A program made the position numbers and the translations under genes. Shown piece by piece: positions 1 to 6,984 of a stretch of 7,442 nucleotides of DNA; position 1 is the first letter of the stretch; every line of letters starts with the position of its first letter. A model generated the notes under the pieces. That model was not told the DNA's origin and did no database searches. It was given only the letters and a program-made list of their open reading frames with translations. The DNA comes from Tannerellaceae bacterium (GTDB lineage: Bacteria; Bacteroidota; Bacteroidia; Bacteroidales; Tannerellaceae). The DNA lies in contig JAITGL010000007.1 in NCBI GenBank assembly GCA_031280645.1, forward strand, positions 1 to 7,442, read 5' to 3'.

Positions 1-3
1 AAC

Positions 4-25
4 CGTTTGTGTAGCTACACAAACG
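4..25. repeat. 22-bp perfect palindrome, possible operator
   Basis: The half-site CGTTTGTGTAG (4-14) is followed directly by its exact reverse complement (15-25), with no spacer and no mismatch. Such a dyad suits a dimeric DNA-binding protein. It lies about 200 bases upstream of the remnant of a phage-type XRE repressor, so it may be a leftover operator of that regulator. That link is inference from position only. It has no T-tract after it, so it is not an obvious intrinsic terminator. Confidence 0.7.
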
Positions 26-149
26 ACGTTTTTCACGGTAACGATTTTGTATTTAACTCGATAATCGGCGGTTTTACAGCAAAATATGGGCTGCCGGGCT
101 GTGGGATTTGATTGGGTCATGGGACGCGAGGGATGTACATATCAGACAG

Positions 150-221
150 GGTCGGGGTGCGCATTACCGGTAATGTGGGGCTATTGTTAGCGAGAATGCT
201 TATCCTTACGGCGTTCCGCTT
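150..221 (+). pseudogene. Possible RHS-repeat protein remnant, frameshifted
   Basis: One frame reads GRGAHYR and stops at 171. The next frame carries ITGNVG (163-180), and a single-base frame change continues as AIVSENAYPYGVPL (180-221). Read together this gives a string close to the GNVR...(Y)YPYG motif of RHS/YD-repeat proteins, which are common in Bacteroidota. I see stops on both sides in this frame and no other RHS features nearby, so at most this is a small decayed fragment. The match is from memory of the motif and could be chance in a short stretch. Confidence 0.25.
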
Positions 222-227
222 CATTAT

Positions 228-662
228 GTGCTGATCAACGGAGAATTGCTTATTCATAGTTGTGCCGATGGAGTCGCGAACGGATTTCCGGATAAAGACG
301 GCAGTATTGGCTCAGACAAATGCGAGAGAATATGCTATCAATATCCGGAGATTAATCTTGAATGGCTTCTTATTGGCACAGGCCCGAACATGCTGCCGAC
401 GAGCTTACTATATTGCAACCCTCCGGCAATTTCCAGATCATATCGGAATAATTCCGCAACTCATCTGAACTTTCTGAGGCATGTCGGAATCATTTCGGTA
501 CCCTCCGGAGACGTCCGGATCAAATTGACGTCATCGCAAAACGCCACAGCGCTGCTGGATCGGATTATAATAATTACGAAGCCCCTTCCGGCAATTGCAG
601 GGGCATATTCCAATGATTCTAACTACTTTCGGCAACCGATAGAGCGGATACTGCGCGGTTGA
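228..662 (+). pseudogene. Relic of an XRE/CI-type phage repressor-like regulator
   Basis: The 144-residue frame contains VANGFPDKDGSIGSDK (residues 16-31) followed by YPEINLEWLLIGTGPNML (39-56). This closely resembles the last part of the helix-turn-helix domain and the conserved 'YPEIN.EWLL.G.G.ML' tail of Bacteroidota XRE-family phage repressors. What should precede it, the first helices of the HTH, is absent: residues 1-10 do not look like the family and the upstream frame reads into RHS-like sequence. The rest (57-118) looks unlike a folded linker. Residues 119-141 (PLPAIAGAYSND and onward) weakly recall the start of the S24/LexA-like C-terminal half, which then ends abruptly. I read this as a truncated, decayed repressor from a prophage or other mobile element. 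A short expressed protein cannot be excluded. The ATG at 228 is just the first in frame and is not supported by a ribosome binding site. Confidence 0.45.
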
Positions 663-760
663 GCCTCGCCCGGTGCGGTAAAAGGCTATTCGGAGGAGAT
701 ATAGAGCGTTTCGGAAATAATTTAATACCCAAAGAATACTAATATATTAATGTATATACA

Positions 761-1975
761 ATGAAAAAGCGTATCCCATTCCTTTTTATGATGCTAACGG
801 TTTCGGCCCTTAGCGCACAGCCGCGTCCAAGCGGTTCCGCCGACCGGGCGTATTGGATCGAAACCCTTTGCAAGCTATCCCATCCGGCGCTCTACAACCT
901 GAGCCGCAATACTCTGAAGCAAAACATGCCCTACGAGTCGCTTGACGAAGGCCGGCGCGAATTCTCCTATCTTGAAGCCGTAGGACGCCTCCTCTGCGGG
1001 ATAGCCCCCTGGCTCGAACTCGGCCCCGACTCAACCGCCGAAGCTCGCCTCCGCTCAGAGTACGCCGATATGGCCGTAGCCGGCCTGCGCAACGCCGTTG
1101 ACCCCTCGTCGGCCGATTACCTCGAATTCAACCGCCCTTCGCAAGCCTTAGTAGACGCCGCCTTCCTTGCCCAAGCCCTCTTGCGCGCCCCCAACCAGCT
1201 ATGGGGCAGGCTCGACGAGGAAAGCAAGCAGAGGATGATAGTTGAGCTTAAGCGCAGCCGGAGCATACGTCCCGGCGAGAGTAACTGGCTGCTTTTCGCC
1301 TCGATGGTTGAAGCGGCCTTGATTGAATTTGCCGGCGAATACGATCGCGACCGGCTAACGCACGGCGTAAACCGCTTCTGCAACGAATGGTACAAAGGCG
1401 ATGCCGTATACGGCGACGGCTCCGAATTTCACTTCGATTATTACAATAGCTTCGTTATACACCCGATGCTTACCGATGTTCTTACGGTGATGCGCAAGCA
1501 TGGAATTGAGGGGGGCGAGTTTTTAGACGGACAGCTAAGTCGTCACGGCCGCTACGCCGCAATCCTGGAACGGATGATATCGCCGGAGGGGGCTTATCCT
1601 GTTGTAGGGCGTTCGATAGCTTACCGTTTCGGCGTATTCCACGCTCTGAGCCATGCATCGCTGGCGCATTTACTGCCGGAGGGGGTGTTGCCGGCCCAGG
1701 TTCGTTGCGCTCTGACGGCGGTAATTCGTCGACAATTATCTTCGCCGAGTAATTTTACCGATCAAGGTTGGCTTCGCGTAGGATTCGCCGGCTCGCAGCT
1801 CAGCATTTCGGAGCGCTACATCAATACTGGAAGCGTATACCTATGCGCCACGGTTTTACTGCCGCTCGGCTTGCCTTCGTCTGATCCGTTTTGGCAAGAT
1901 CCGTATGCCGAATGGACGGGCTTGCGCGCATGGAGCGGCAAGGAAGTGGGGGCTGATCATGCGCTTGGGAGGTAA
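761..1975 (+). CDS. Exported DUF2264 domain protein
   Basis: The 404-residue product begins with a typical signal peptide: basic MKKR, a hydrophobic stretch to about residue 14, and SALSA|Q suggesting cleavage after residue 19. There is no lipobox cysteine, so it should be periplasmic or secreted rather than a lipoprotein. The remainder matches my memory of DUF2264 (PF10022): SHPALYNLSR near the N-terminus, GIAPWLEL, SNWLLFASMVEAALIEF, YGDGSEFHFDYYNSFVIHP in the middle, and a C-terminus ending in WTGLRAWSGKEVGADHAL. The family is largely helical. Its aromatic- and acid-rich central segment suggests an alpha/alpha-barrel carbohydrate-active protein, but I know of no proven activity. Length looks complete. 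No SusC/SusD or glycosidase gene adjoins it. I found no clear promoter upstream. The first 500 bases are C-rich (60 bases from 1081: 13 G, 26 C), while after about 1500 G exceeds C (60 bases from 1501: 22 G, 14 C). Confidence 0.85.
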   Translation: MKKRIPFLFMMLTVSALSAQPRPSGSADRAYWIETLCKLSHPALYNLSRNTLKQNMPYESLDEGRREFSYLEAVGRLLCGIAPWLELGPDSTAEARLRSEYADMAVAGLRNAVDPSSADYLEFNRPSQALVDAAFLAQALLRAPNQLWGRLDEESKQRMIVELKRSRSIRPGESNWLLFASMVEAALIEFAGEYDRDRLTHGVNRFCNEWYKGDAVYGDGSEFHFDYYNSFVIHPMLTDVLTVMRKHGIEGGEFLDGQLSRHGRYAAILERMISPEGAYPVVGRSIAYRFGVFHALSHASLAHLLPEGVLPAQVRCALTAVIRRQLSSPSNFTDQGWLRVGFAGSQLSISERYINTGSVYLCATVLLPLGLPSSDPFWQDPYAEWTGLRAWSGKEVGADHALGR

Positions 1976-1999
1976 ATTCGGATAATTGTTCGTTAAAGA

Positions 2000-2031
2000 T
2001 TTGCACAGACCAAGAAAATGCACTAATATTG
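2000..2031 (+). promoter_or_regulatory. Bacteroidota-type promoter of the CAT tRNA
   Basis: TTTG at 2000-2003 and TAATATTG at 2024-2031 are separated by 20 bases. This fits the -33/-7 consensus (TTTG, then TAnnTTTG) of the Bacteroidota primary sigma factor with one mismatch. The predicted start, about 2038, lies roughly 18 bases before the mature tRNA. Confidence 0.65.
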
Positions 2032-2055
2032 CAGCCGTTTTCCGGAGGACGGAAA

Positions 2056-2129
2056 GGTCCCATAGCTCAGTTGGTCAGAGCACCTGACTCATAATCAGGG
2101 AGTCCTTGGTTCAAGCCCAAGTGGGACCA
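2056..2129 (+). tRNA. tRNA with CAT anticodon (elongator Met or Ile2)
   Basis: A full cloverleaf can be drawn: acceptor GGTCCCA/TGGGACC, D-stem GCTC/GAGC, anticodon stem CCTGA/TCAGG around the loop CTCATAA, a five-base variable loop and T-stem CTTGG/CCAAG around TTCAAGC. The discriminator base is A2129 and CCA is not encoded, so the CCA-adding enzyme must supply it. The anticodon stem lacks the three G-C pairs of an initiator tRNA, so this is not fMet. A CAT anticodon is shared by elongator tRNA-Met and by tRNA-Ile2, whose C34 is changed to lysidine by TilS; I cannot separate the two by eye. It is followed by its own terminator. Confidence 0.95.
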
Positions 2130-2137
2130 CAGAAGTA

Positions 2138-2178
2138 AAAAGAGGTTTACAAGCGATTGTAAGCCTCTTTTGTTTTTT
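2138..2178 (+). terminator. Intrinsic terminator of the CAT tRNA, GNRA loop
   Basis: A 15-bp stem (2138-2152 with 2157-2171, one G-T pair) closes a GCGA tetraloop and is followed by GTTTTTT on the plus strand. It starts nine bases after the tRNA 3' end. The A-rich left foot could give it weak function in the other direction, but the minus strand has a stronger terminator of its own. Confidence 0.85.
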
Positions 2179-2222
2179 AGTTGCATCCAATTTGCGTACA
2201 TCCTGCATCCCAGGCAAGTCAT

Positions 2223-2258
2223 AAAAAAAGGAGGATCGGAAATGATCCCGATCCTCCT
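2223..2258 (-). terminator. Intrinsic terminator of tRNA-Gln
   Basis: An 11-bp perfect GC-rich stem pairs AGGAGGATCGG (2229-2239) with CCGATCCTCCT (2248-2258) around an eight-base loop. Read on the minus strand it ends in a run of seven T (complement of A2223-2229), the usual form of an intrinsic terminator. It lies about 50 bases beyond the tRNA-Gln 3' end, so the convergent tRNA units are separately insulated. Confidence 0.85.
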
Positions 2259-2265
2259 ACGCTAT

Positions 2266-2283
2266 AACCGACTTGCGTCGGTT
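2266..2283 (-). other. Small hairpin in the tRNA-Gln trailer
   Basis: AACCGAC and GTCGGTT form a perfect 7-bp stem with a four-base loop, between the 3' end of tRNA-Gln and its terminator. No T-tract follows. It may act as a processing or stability element in the precursor trailer; that role is inference. Confidence 0.45.
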
Positions 2284-2311
2284 CCCCTATCATAGCAAAT
2301 TCTTAAATAAG

Positions 2312-2382
2312 TTGTTCAACTAGGGCTCGAACCCAGAATTCCAGAGCCAGAATCTGACGTGTTACCATTACACCATTGAACA
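2312..2382 (-). tRNA. tRNA-Gln (CTG)
   Basis: On the minus strand the acceptor pairs TGTTCAA with TTGAACA. The D-arm is GTG...CAC. The anticodon stem TCAGA/TCTGG (one T-G pair) carries the loop TTCTGGC with anticodon CTG, which reads the glutamine codon CAG. The variable loop is AATT and the T-stem CTGGG/CCTAG holds TTCGAGC. Starting with TG and a weak U1-A72 pair is characteristic of bacterial tRNA-Gln. The discriminator is A (2312); CCA is not encoded. It is divergent from rsfS and convergent with the CAT tRNA. Confidence 0.93.
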
Positions 2383-2405
2383 TCGAGGAGTTCTGAAATT
2401 TTGCA

Positions 2406-2436
2406 CAAAGGTAAAACTTAATTTTTTCGATCCAAA
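2406..2436 (-). promoter_or_regulatory. Bacteroidota-type promoter of tRNA-Gln
   Basis: On the minus strand TTTG (complement of 2433-2436) precedes TACCTTTG (complement of 2406-2413) by 19 bases, an exact match to TTTG-N19-TAnnTTTG. The predicted start, about 2399, is roughly 17 bases before the mature tRNA-Gln 5' end. Confidence 0.75.
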
Positions 2437-2454
2437 TATTTACAACTATATTTG
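2424..2454 (+). promoter_or_regulatory. Bacteroidota-type promoter of rsfS-ftsH-cdsA
   Basis: TATATTTG at 2447-2454 matches the -7 element TAnnTTTG exactly. Nineteen bases upstream lies TTTT (2424-2427) where TTTG is expected. The predicted start is near 2461, leaving about 23 bases of leader before the rsfS ATG. The -33 element of the opposite-facing tRNA-Gln promoter sits inside this spacer. Confidence 0.6.
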
Positions 2455-2483
2455 TCGCTGCAATATCACATATTAAATAATAC

Positions 2484-2843
2484 ATGAATCAAACGAAAGA
2501 ATTAATAGAGACAATCGTTAAAGGCCTGCGGGAAAAAAAGGGGAAAAACATAGTTACGGTCGATCTGACCAAAATATCCGGTGCAATTTGCGACTATATG
2601 ATAATAAGCGAAGGAAATACAACCACACAAGTATCTGCCCTATCCGACTCTGTTTGGGATTTTATGCGGCGAGAAGCCAACGAAAAACCCCTCTCCATTG
2701 ATGGATACAGATACGCGCAATGGATTGGAATGGACTATGGCTCAATACTCGTTCATATCTTCTTGCCCGAACAGCGCCGGTTTTATAACATCGAAAACCT
2801 CTGGGCCGATTCGAGTGTTGAAGCCCTTCCCGACATTGATTAA
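2484..2843 (+). CDS. rsfS: Ribosomal silencing factor RsfS (Iojap/DUF143)
   Basis: The 119-residue protein has the full single-domain layout of RsfS: an N-terminal helix (1-17), VTVDL (25-29), the conserved CDYMIISEGNTTTQV (36-50), then WIGMDYGSILVHIFLPEQRR (80-99) and YNIENLWAD (101-109). RsfS binds ribosomal protein uL14 on the 50S subunit and blocks joining of the 30S, reducing translation when nutrients are low. Length is normal for the family. The ATG at 2484 is chosen because homology begins within a few residues and a promoter lies just upstream; there is no Shine-Dalgarno sequence, as usual in Bacteroidota. It is the first gene of an operon, ending eight bases before ftsH. Confidence 0.95.
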   Translation: MNQTKELIETIVKGLREKKGKNIVTVDLTKISGAICDYMIISEGNTTTQVSALSDSVWDFMRREANEKPLSIDGYRYAQWIGMDYGSILVHIFLPEQRRFYNIENLWADSSVEALPDID

Positions 2844-2851
2844 TTACCAGC

Positions 2852-4795
2852 ATGGCAAATAAAAATAAAAACATCAAATCGTTCCGCCCCAATATATATT
2901 GGATGTACGGCGGAATCCTTATCGTGCTCGGATATTTGGCCCTGTCGTCAAATAATAATGTAAGCAAGAAGATGGGATGGACGGAGTTTCAAACCTTGGT
3001 TCAAACCGATGCGTTTGAAAAACTCCTTGTCCATAATCGCAAGAATATGGTGGAAGCCACCGTAAGGCAAAACCGCTATAACGAAGTATTTAAATCGGAA
3101 ACAATAAAGCCCGGAACAAGCCCGAAGGTTATTGTAAACATACCGTCGGCCGACAAGTTCTCCGAATTTTACGACAAGGCGGTTACGGAAAACGGTATCG
3201 TTACCCCCGTAACTTACGAAGAAGGCGACGACATGATATGGAACCTGATATACTCCGCAGCTCCAATCTTATTTTTCATCATCCTCATGCTGTTTATAAT
3301 GCGACGAATGTCGGGCGGAACAAGCGGCGGAGGACCGGGCAACGTTTTCAGCGTCGGCAAATCGAAAGCGCAACTGTTCGACAAAGACAACGAGAAAAAA
3401 GTGACCTTCAAAGACGTTGCCGGACTGGCCGAAGCCAAGCAGGAAGTTGAAGAGATCGTTGCATTCCTCAAGAACCCTTCAAAATATACCGAGCTCGGAG
3501 GAAAAATTCCAAAAGGAGCCCTGCTCGTAGGACCTCCGGGTACAGGAAAAACCCTGCTGGCAAAAGCCGTGGCAGGAGAAGCCAACGTACCCTTCTTCTC
3601 GCTGTCGGGATCCGACTTCGTCGAGATGTTTGTAGGCGTGGGAGCATCGAGGGTGAGAGACTTGTTCCGACAGGCAAAAGAAAAATCGCCCTGCATTGTA
3701 TTCATCGACGAAATCGACGCCGTAGGACGAGCCAGAGGACGCAACGCCAACTTCAACAGCAACGACGAACGCGAAAACACACTCAACCAATTGCTGACCG
3801 AAATGGACGGCTTCGGATCAAACAGCGGAGTAATAATTCTCGCAGCCACCAACCGAGCCGACGTACTCGACAAAGCCCTGCTCCGAGCCGGACGCTTCGA
3901 CCGGCAAATACACGTTGAACTGCCCGACCTCAACGAGCGACGCGAAATATTTAAAGTACACCTCGCGCCCATCAAGAAAGACAACAGCGTTGACACCGAC
4001 TTCCTCGCAAGGCAAACCCCGGGATTCTCCGGAGCCGATATAGCCAACGTTTGTAACGAAGCCGCCCTCATTGCCGCCCGCAACAATAAACCATGCGTAC
4101 AGAAAGACGATTTCATGAGCGCCGTTGACCGTATCATAGGCGGACTTGAAAAACGATCGAAAATAACCACCGTTGAGGAAAAATGCAGCATCGCCAACCA
4201 TGAAGCCGGACACGCAACCCTCAGCTGGCTCCTCGAACACGCCAACCCGCTCGTAAAAGTAACCATCGTGCCACGCGGGAAAGCCCTCGGAGCCGCATGG
4301 TACCTGCCCGAAGAACGACAAATCACCACCCGCGAACAACTGCAAGACGAAATGTGCGCCATGCTCGGCGGACGGGCGGCCGAAGAACTGTTTGTCCGCA
4401 AAATATCAACCGGAGCTTCAAACGACCTCGAAAGAGTAACCAAGCAAGCATACGCAATGGTAGTATTCTTCGGAATGAGCGAAAGCCTACCAAACCTTAA
4501 CTACTACGACTCAACCGGACAAGACTGGGGCTTCACCAAACCTTACAGCGAAGAAACCGCCCGGCTGATCGACGCCGAAGTACAACGCCTGATCAACGGC
4601 CAGTACAACCGAGCCAAAACAATCCTCGAAGCCAACGCCGAAAAACACAACCGCCTCGCAGCCGTACTCACCGAACAGGAAGTAATATACGCCGAAGACG
4701 TTGAAAAAATATTCGGCAAACGACCCTGGACCTCGCGCTCCGAAGAAATCATGAACGACGAACGCGGACAACCCGACAGCGCCCCCGGTTCGTGA
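2852..4795 (+). CDS. ftsH: ATP-dependent zinc metalloprotease FtsH
   Basis: This 647-residue protein is a membrane-anchored AAA+ protease that extracts and degrades misassembled membrane proteins and selected regulators. Two membrane segments (about 14-31 and 129-150) flank a periplasmic domain of roughly 95 residues. The AAA module shows Walker A GPPGTGKT (227-234), the pore motif MFVG (259-262), Walker B VFIDEID (283-289) and the second region of homology [20 protein letters not shown] with arginine fingers R348 and R351. The protease has the zinc motif HEAGH (450-454) and the third ligand D525 in GASND. All catalytic residues are present, so it should be active as a hexamer. The C-terminal tail after about 627 is acidic and polar. 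The length falls within the usual range. The stop overlaps the cdsA start. Codons become notably C- and A-rich on this strand, unlike a typical leading-strand gene. Confidence 0.98.
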   Translation: MANKNKNIKSFRPNIYWMYGGILIVLGYLALSSNNNVSKKMGWTEFQTLVQTDAFEKLLVHNRKNMVEATVRQNRYNEVFKSETIKPGTSPKVIVNIPSADKFSEFYDKAVTENGIVTPVTYEEGDDMIWNLIYSAAPILFFIILMLFIMRRMSGGTSGGGPGNVFSVGKSKAQLFDKDNEKKVTFKDVAGLAEAKQEVEEIVAFLKNPSKYTELGGKIPKGALLVGPPGTGKTLLAKAVAGEANVPFFSLSGSDFVEMFVGVGASRVRDLFRQAKEKSPCIVFIDEIDAVGRARGRNANFNSNDERENTLNQLLTEMDGFGSNSGVIILAATNRADVLDKALLRAGRFDRQIHVELPDLNERREIFKVHLAPIKKDNSVDTDFLARQTPGFSGADIANVCNEAALIAARNNKPCVQKDDFMSAVDRIIGGLEKRSKITTVEEKCSIANHEAGHATLSWLLEHANPLVKVTIVPRGKALGAAWYLPEERQITTREQLQDEMCAMLGGRAAEELFVRKISTGASNDLERVTKQAYAMVVFFGMSESLPNLNYYDSTGQDWGFTKPYSEETARLIDAEVQRLINGQYNRAKTILEANAEKHNRLAAVLTEQEVIYAEDVEKIFGKRPWTSRSEEIMNDERGQPDSAPGS

Positions 4796-5607
4796 AAGGC
4801 ATTATAACCCGCACCTTAACAGGCATAGTTTTCCTCGCCGTACTGCTCGGCGGACTTTGCATCCACCAATACGCATTCCTACCGGTATTCGCCCTCGTTG
4901 CAGGGCTTACCGTGTGGGAGTTTTACAGCCTTATCAACCGGGGCAAAACCATGCTCGCACGGCGAATCATCGCCTCGGCCGCCGGAATCTACCTCTTTTT
5001 CGCAACCTTTATGTACGCATCCGGATCGGCCGGCCAACGGATATTCGGCCCCTACCTCCTCTTTATCATCTTTATCTTCGTGTCGGAACTCTACGAATCG
5101 AAATCAACAAGCCACATCCGCAACTGGGGCAACATCCTCCTGGGGCAAGTATATTGCATCCTCCCCTTTGCACTGCTCAATTTCATAGCCTTTCGCAGCG
5201 GCCCGTTTACCCCGTGGCCAGCGCTCGCCCTGTTCGTATTCGTATGGGTAAACGATACCGGAGCCTTCCTCGTAGGAACGCTTTTCGGCCGGAGCCATCT
5301 ATTCCCGCGCATATCCCCCTATAAATCATGGGAAGGCCTTGCCGGCGGATTAGCCCTGACGCTCGCCGCCGCATGGATATTCTCCCGCTTCCAGCCCCAG
5401 TGGAACCTGTGGATATGGCTCGCCGCCGCCGCAACCGTTGCCGTATTTGCCGTATGGGGCGATCTGGTAGAATCGCTCCTCAAGCGAACCCTCGGAGTAA
5501 AAGATACCGGCAAGCTGCTCCCAGGCCACGGCGGGATGCTCGACCGCTTCGACAGCATACTCGTAGCCGCGCCGGCCTATTACGTCCTGATACAAATAAT
5601 TACCTGA
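4792..5607 (+). CDS. cdsA: Phosphatidate cytidylyltransferase (CDP-diacylglycerol synthase)
   Basis: The 271-residue polytopic membrane protein makes CDP-diacylglycerol from phosphatidate and CTP, the branch point for all major phospholipids. The family signature is complete at the C-terminus: SLLKR (228-232), KD (237-238), then LPGHGGMLDRFD (243-254), including the metal-binding aspartates. WVNDTGAFLVGTLFGR (152-167) and SPYKSWEG (175-182) are the other conserved cytoplasmic blocks. About seven or eight hydrophobic segments cover most of the rest. The GTG start at 4792 shares GTGA with the ftsH stop, a four-base overlap that suggests translational coupling. An in-frame start further upstream would lie inside ftsH, and the N-terminus [11 protein letters not shown] fits the family (basic, then the first membrane helix). 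It is the last gene of the operon, convergent with the next gene. Confidence 0.96.
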   Translation: MKGIITRTLTGIVFLAVLLGGLCIHQYAFLPVFALVAGLTVWEFYSLINRGKTMLARRIIASAAGIYLFFATFMYASGSAGQRIFGPYLLFIIFIFVSELYESKSTSHIRNWGNILLGQVYCILPFALLNFIAFRSGPFTPWPALALFVFVWVNDTGAFLVGTLFGRSHLFPRISPYKSWEGLAGGLALTLAAAWIFSRFQPQWNLWIWLAAAATVAVFAVWGDLVESLLKRTLGVKDTGKLLPGHGGMLDRFDSILVAAPAYYVLIQIIT

Positions 5608-5673
5608 AAACGGATAAACGCCCCGCCATCCTTATCCCGCCGATAGCAAAACAACCAATCCCCCGCAAAACCA

Positions 5674-6798
5674 TCACCCAGCGCCCTCAACCAACTCCTT
5701 TAACCTCGCCGCCTGATACGACGACGTATAAAACGGAATCAACACAGCCCGGCGGCGACTAACCTCATCCTCCCCGAAAGGCGTAGCAAGCAAGCGGCGG
5801 CAAGCCGCAATCATATCCGGCGCGCTATCGGCAATATGGCACAAGGCGTTGAGACCGCTGCCCTCGAGCATCATCGCGTTTACAACCACATGACGCCCCT
5901 CAAACAAGCTGTTAAGAAGCTTAAGCTTCAAGCCCGTCGGCTGGAAAGTAGGCAGCAGATGCACCTGCGCGCCGGCCGTTAAAGCCGCCATCCGCCCGGC
6001 CGGAGGATTCGCCTCCACCCGTATGTTAGGACAAGCCGCCGCCGCGCGCAGCAACCTCGCCGACGGATTCATACCCGCAATAACGCAAGTACAGCCCAGC
6101 GCCGGGAAAACCTTGCTGATAAGGAACATCGCCGCCTTCTCATTCTCGTGAACCGACAGCTTGGCATGATAAAGGATAAAGTCAGACAGCCCCGTTTGCG
6201 ACGCAACCTCCTCGCGCAAATGGAAAACAGGCATGAACACAACCCGCTTGCCGGGAAATCGCCCCCGGAAATAATCGGCGTCCCGCTGCGAAACAGCCAG
6301 CAATATCCCCGCCCTGCCAAGCGCCTCCTCGAACCGCCTCAGCCGCCGCGACTCCAGCAAATGAAACGCCCTGGCCGCCCAGTTGCGGCAAGCCTTGGCC
6401 AAATGGAGGTAATAATCATGCTCAACGTTGCCGGCCCGGCAAATCATAAGCCGGCCGCCAAGCCTCCGGTCGTTAATACAATGGCAGGAGTGCAGGCTCT
6501 CAAACAGCACCGGCCAGCGATTCGCCGCCAGGTTACGCACAAGCTCGCCGGACCGCCGGCTCGCAACATTATACGGCAGCAGTCCAAGATGCGACAATAA
6601 TCCCGTTCGCCTCCTGTAATAATAAACCTCGCTACAAATCCCCGCCGGAAATTCAGCCCGCCCCGCCTCATACGTAAAGCAATGAAGGATAACCCCAACG
6701 CCCTGCGCCTTAAGCGCGGTTATCCGGTAATAAATGTCGATAATACCGCCGTAATCGGGAGGATACGGCACATTAAAAGCAACCAGGTTGATCTGCAT
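5674..6798 (-). CDS. GT-B fold glycosyltransferase (group 1 / GT4-like)
   Basis: The 374-residue protein has the two-Rossmann layout of GT-B enzymes. The N-terminal half starts with INLVAFNVPYPPDYGGIIDIYY (3-24; the glycine-rich acceptor-side loop). It continues with RAGNVEHDYY (121-130) and AGILLAVSQRDADYF (163-177), the strand that often leads to the interdomain hinge. The C-terminal donor half has ILYHAKLSVHENEKA (208-222), CVIAGMNPS (238-246) and HLLPTFQPTGLKLKLLNSL (280-298) followed by E300 and GRHVVVN, which corresponds to the nucleotide-sugar site of group 1 transferases. No signal peptide or membrane segment is visible, so it should act in the cytoplasm or at the inner membrane face. 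Sugar and acceptor cannot be told from sequence; glycolipid, capsule or O-glycan assembly are all possible. It converges on cdsA with 66 bases between and has its own promoter. The coding strand is G-rich. Confidence 0.85.
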   Translation of the reverse strand: MQINLVAFNVPYPPDYGGIIDIYYRITALKAQGVGVILHCFTYEAGRAEFPAGICSEVYYYRRRTGLLSHLGLLPYNVASRRSGELVRNLAANRWPVLFESLHSCHCINDRRLGGRLMICRAGNVEHDYYLHLAKACRNWAARAFHLLESRRLRRFEEALGRAGILLAVSQRDADYFRGRFPGKRVVFMPVFHLREEVASQTGLSDFILYHAKLSVHENEKAAMFLISKVFPALGCTCVIAGMNPSARLLRAAAACPNIRVEANPPAGRMAALTAGAQVHLLPTFQPTGLKLKLLNSLFEGRHVVVNAMMLEGSGLNALCHIADSAPDMIAACRRLLATPFGEDEVSRRRAVLIPFYTSSYQAARLKELVEGAG

Positions 6799-6826
6799 CG
6801 TAGTACATAATTATTAATGTTACGAA

Positions 6827-6858
6827 CAAATTTAAGGCAAGAGGCCCTCAACTCCAAA
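6827..6858 (-). promoter_or_regulatory. Bacteroidota-type promoter of the glycosyltransferase gene
   Basis: On the minus strand TTTG (complement of 6855-6858) is followed after 20 bases by TAAATTTG (complement of 6827-6834), an exact fit to the consensus. The predicted start, about 6820, leaves a leader of some 22 bases. It lies between the gene and the palindrome array, whose nearest copy is about 130 bases further right. Confidence 0.75.
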
Positions 6859-6984
6859 ACGGCCGGCTGTTTAATCCGCAATCGGGCGCGAATATTCCGG
6901 GGGAGAAATAATAAGAAAGGCGTAGTCGCGATAAATCGTGCGCCCGTTATTTTGCCCGCCGGCGGCCCGCGCGCGTTCCGGCCG

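Noticed and set aside
2303..2485. 60-residue minus-strand frame
   Set aside because: It runs through the tRNA-Gln gene and both promoters, with no family resemblance.
3214..4443. 409-residue frame on the minus strand inside ftsH
   Set aside because: It is a serine- and arginine-rich antisense shadow of a gene with complete FtsH motifs.
5612..5637. Inverted repeat GGATAA...TTATCC as a terminator between cdsA and the glycosyltransferase
   Set aside because: The stem is only six pairs, with a 14-base loop and no T-tract on either strand.
5328..5762. 144-residue plus-strand frame across the cdsA end
   Set aside because: It is arginine- and proline-rich out-of-frame sequence overlapping cdsA and the glycosyltransferase end.
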